Positions 62,463 through 64,000 of a stretch of 64,000 nt of DNA are shown one piece after another. Numbering within the stretch: position 1 is the stretch's first letter; every line of letters begins with the position of its first letter. Below the pieces are notes generated by a model that was not told where the DNA came from, did no database searches, and saw only the letters and a program-made list of their open reading frames with translations. The position numbers were made by a program, and so were the translations under genes. Origin of the DNA: Sulfurimonas gotlandica GD1 (GTDB lineage Bacteria; Campylobacterota; Campylobacteria; Campylobacterales; Sulfurimonadaceae); the NCBI RefSeq assembly GCF_000242915.1, contig NZ_AFRZ01000001.1, positions 930,001-994,000 on the forward strand, written 5' to 3'.

Positions 62463-63003
62463 CTATTTCGTTCAAAGCTTCGTATGCCAATATTATTTTT
62501 TTCCTATCTATTCCCCATCTATAACCACTCATCGCACCGGACTTTGCTATAACTCTATGACATGGGATAAGATAGGCAATGTTGTTTGATCCGATTGCAC
62601 TAGCAACTGCCCTAACCGCTTTTGGCTTATTTATTGAGTTTGCAATATCTTGATAAGTTGTCACTGCTGCATCTGGAATGCTTAAAAGTGCTCTCCAGAC
62701 ATTTATCTGAAAGTTTGTACCCTTTACAAACATATTTACCTTCGTTTTATGAAGAAATATATTTTTCAGATACTCGTGTACTTTTTCATCATCTCTTACT
62801 AGGTAAGCTTTTTGCCATGTTTTTTCTAGCTCGTAAAGTAATTTTTCTTCATCTTCTTCAAAAGCTAAAAAACATACACCTTGCTTAGTGAAGGCCAAAA
62901 TAGATCTTCCAAAAGGCGTAAAACCATAACCATAAACTATCTCTAATCTTTTTTCTAGTTTTTTATACTCTTGTGGAGTAATAATATCAAAACTTTTTTT
63001 CAT
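62449..63003 (-). CDS. ogt: Methylated-DNA-protein-cysteine methyltransferase
   Basis: A 184-residue suicide alkyltransferase with acceptor C148 in PCHRV and GYRWGIDRK after it. The N-terminal domain is the short Ogt-like type without an Ada part. It repairs O6-methylguanine. I start at the ATG at 63003, 6 bases after GGAG, rather than the TTG four codons upstream. It is coupled to the MagIII-type gene, forming an alkylation-repair pair. Confidence 0.92.
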   Translation of the reverse strand: MKKSFDIITPQEYKKLEKRLEIVYGYGFTPFGRSILAFTKQGVCFLAFEEDEEKLLYELEKTWQKAYLVRDDEKVHEYLKNIFLHKTKVNMFVKGTNFQINVWRALLSIPDAAVTTYQDIANSINKPKAVRAVASAIGSNNIAYLIPCHRVIAKSGAMSGYRWGIDRKKIILAYEALNEIDENE

Positions 63004-63097
63004 ATCTAGCTCCAACTAAGCTAATTAAAATTAACAAAATTATACCTAACACTAAGGCAAATTATAGGATAATAACGCAAAATTAGGAGTCTGACTA

Positions 63098-63886
63098 GTG
63101 GTTTTAAGATTTATAGAAGGTATTGGCGATAAAACAATCAGCATGATGTCTTCATTCTATGAAGCATTAAGATTTACTTCCCTCTGCTTACTACATATGA
63201 TTCAGCCAAGTAGCTACAATCCTGCAATGAGAATGGTTCTTACAAAACAAATATATTTCACAACAGTTCAGATTATTCCTCTTTTTATGACCATGGCTAT
63301 TCTTTTTGGTTCTGTAATTATTGGAGTTGTCATTGCCCTTGCCACACAGTACAATTTACAAGATGAGATAGGTTCTATTATTATTACTTTTGTAATAGAT
63401 GAGTTTTCCCCATTTTTTACAGCTCTGCTTATATCTCTGCGCTCTGGTGCTGCAGTAAACACCGAGATAGCAGTGATGAATGTGAACAAAGAACTAAACA
63501 CCTTAGAAAAGTATAAAATCGATTTGATTGACTACCTATTTTTACCAAGAATAATTAGTGGCATGATTAGTGCCGTATCACTATCTATATTGTTCGCGGT
63601 GATTATGCTTAGCAGTGGTTATATTTTTACTCTTTTTTATATGAATATGGATTTTCACACATATAAATATATACTTATAAGCGCCATCGAGTTTAAAGAT
63701 CTAGTTGTTTTGCTTATTAAGAGTATGGCTTTTGGATTTGTAACTATGCTTATCCCAATATACAGCGGTCTTAAAACTACTAGTGCTTACACGGCAATTC
63801 CAGTATCTGTTTTAAATGGAATGGTGAAGCTTTTTATCGCATTATTTTTTATCGAGGTGTTATCATTACTACTACAATCACTGTAA
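63098..63886 (+). CDS. mlaE: MlaE-family ABC transporter permease
   Basis: A 262-residue inner-membrane permease with about 5 spans. SGAAVNTEIAVMNVNKELNTL carries the family EI-containing coupling-helix region, and LPRIISGM follows. Family members move phospholipids or other lipids between the membranes with MlaF ATPase and MlaD. The start is GTG at 63098, 7 bases after AGGAGT. The Campylobacter homologue is IamB. Confidence 0.85.
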   Translation: MVLRFIEGIGDKTISMMSSFYEALRFTSLCLLHMIQPSSYNPAMRMVLTKQIYFTTVQIIPLFMTMAILFGSVIIGVVIALATQYNLQDEIGSIIITFVIDEFSPFFTALLISLRSGAAVNTEIAVMNVNKELNTLEKYKIDLIDYLFLPRIISGMISAVSLSILFAVIMLSSGYIFTLFYMNMDFHTYKYILISAIEFKDLVVLLIKSMAFGFVTMLIPIYSGLKTTSAYTAIPVSVLNGMVKLFIALFFIEVLSLLLQSL

Positions 63887-64000
63887 AACTATTTGATCGG
63901 TACTATGAGATAGGTGATTACCTGATAACAGCAGATGAGCACTCTCTAATCTCTAAAAAAACACCTTTAATATCAAACCTTGATATGCTTGAAAATATTG
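63865..64000 (+). CDS. Partial ORF after mlaE, start uncertain (runs off the window)
   Basis: An open frame extends from about 63865 to the end, reading TVKLFDRYYEIGDYLITADE and onward, with no ATG, GTG or TTG in reach. A GAGG at 63854-63857 would place an ATT start at 63865. It overlaps the mlaE stop by 22 bases. In an mla operon an ATPase or substrate-binding subunit is expected next, but the visible residues do not identify it. Confidence 0.45.
   Translation, partial: MTTTITVKLFDRYYEIGDYLITADEHSLISKKTPLISNLDMLENI

Overview
The window is a chromosomal segment of an AT-rich Gram-negative bacterium of the Campylobacterota (formerly Epsilonproteobacteria), most likely Sulfurimonas or a close relative. 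The evidence is the epsilon-type ribosomal and RNA polymerase proteins, a Campylobacterota-style run of panD, ybaB, PDZ-protein, ispA and tkt genes, a Pgp1-type peptidoglycan peptidase, a MagIII-type DNA glycosylase and an abundance of cyclic-nucleotide signalling genes. The assignment comes from reading proteins and gene order; no database search was run.

Positions 1-15516 (minus strand) hold the translation and transcription core. In transcription order: tRNA-Thr(TGT), tRNA-Tyr, tRNA-Gly, tRNA-Thr(GGT), tuf, rpmG, tRNA-Trp, secE, nusG, rplK, rplA, rplJ, rplL, rpoB, rpoC, rpsL, rpsG and the start of fusA. A promoter with both sigma-70 consensus hexamers and a 17-base spacer stands before the first tRNA. 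The gaps between rplA/rplJ, rplL/rpoB, rpoC/rpsL and rpsG/fusA carry clear RNA-type inverted repeats. A second ribosomal block (rpmJ, rpsM, rpsK, rpsD, rpoA, rplQ) lies at 44123-47026 and ends at an intrinsic terminator.

Positions 15554-20263 are a three-gene signalling operon: a secreted FecR-domain protein, a CHASE2 class III nucleotide cyclase, and a GAF/HD-GYP protein fused to a metallo-beta-lactamase phosphodiesterase domain. It encodes a sensor, a cAMP-type synthase and a candidate enzyme for degrading both c-di-GMP and cAMP, and is the best candidate here for an undescribed system. Next come yaaA, an rRNA/tRNA 2'-O-methyltransferase, redox genes, an AEC permease, and a translationally coupled set of one duplicated DUF1538 membrane protein with two PII-like proteins (24482-27044). 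SelO, a SagB-type oxidoreductase and a DHH phosphoesterase follow.

Positions 31624-43971 hold central and envelope metabolism: tkt, ispA, a diguanylate cyclase, a PDZ protein, ybaB, panD and a 2Fe-2S protein, then murE, a TPR protein, a NifU-type scaffold and an aldo/keto reductase. A plus-strand lipid cassette lies between panD/ybaB and murE: an outer-membrane barrel, a fused ligase-remnant/ACP/acyltransferase, and a glycerophosphodiesterase.

Positions 47343-64000 are mixed: a double-receiver diguanylate cyclase, an SPL-type radical SAM protein, cell-wall enzymes (Bax-like glucosaminidase, M15 and Pgp1-type peptidases), and an arsenic operon (arsR, arsC, arsB, ArsP-like permease, rhodanese, thioredoxin-like). 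CvfB-like, trpB, two small proteins behind a long structured leader, an MFS transporter, two alkylation-repair genes and an MlaE permease complete the window. I saw no insertion sequences, CRISPR arrays, prophage genes or rRNA genes.
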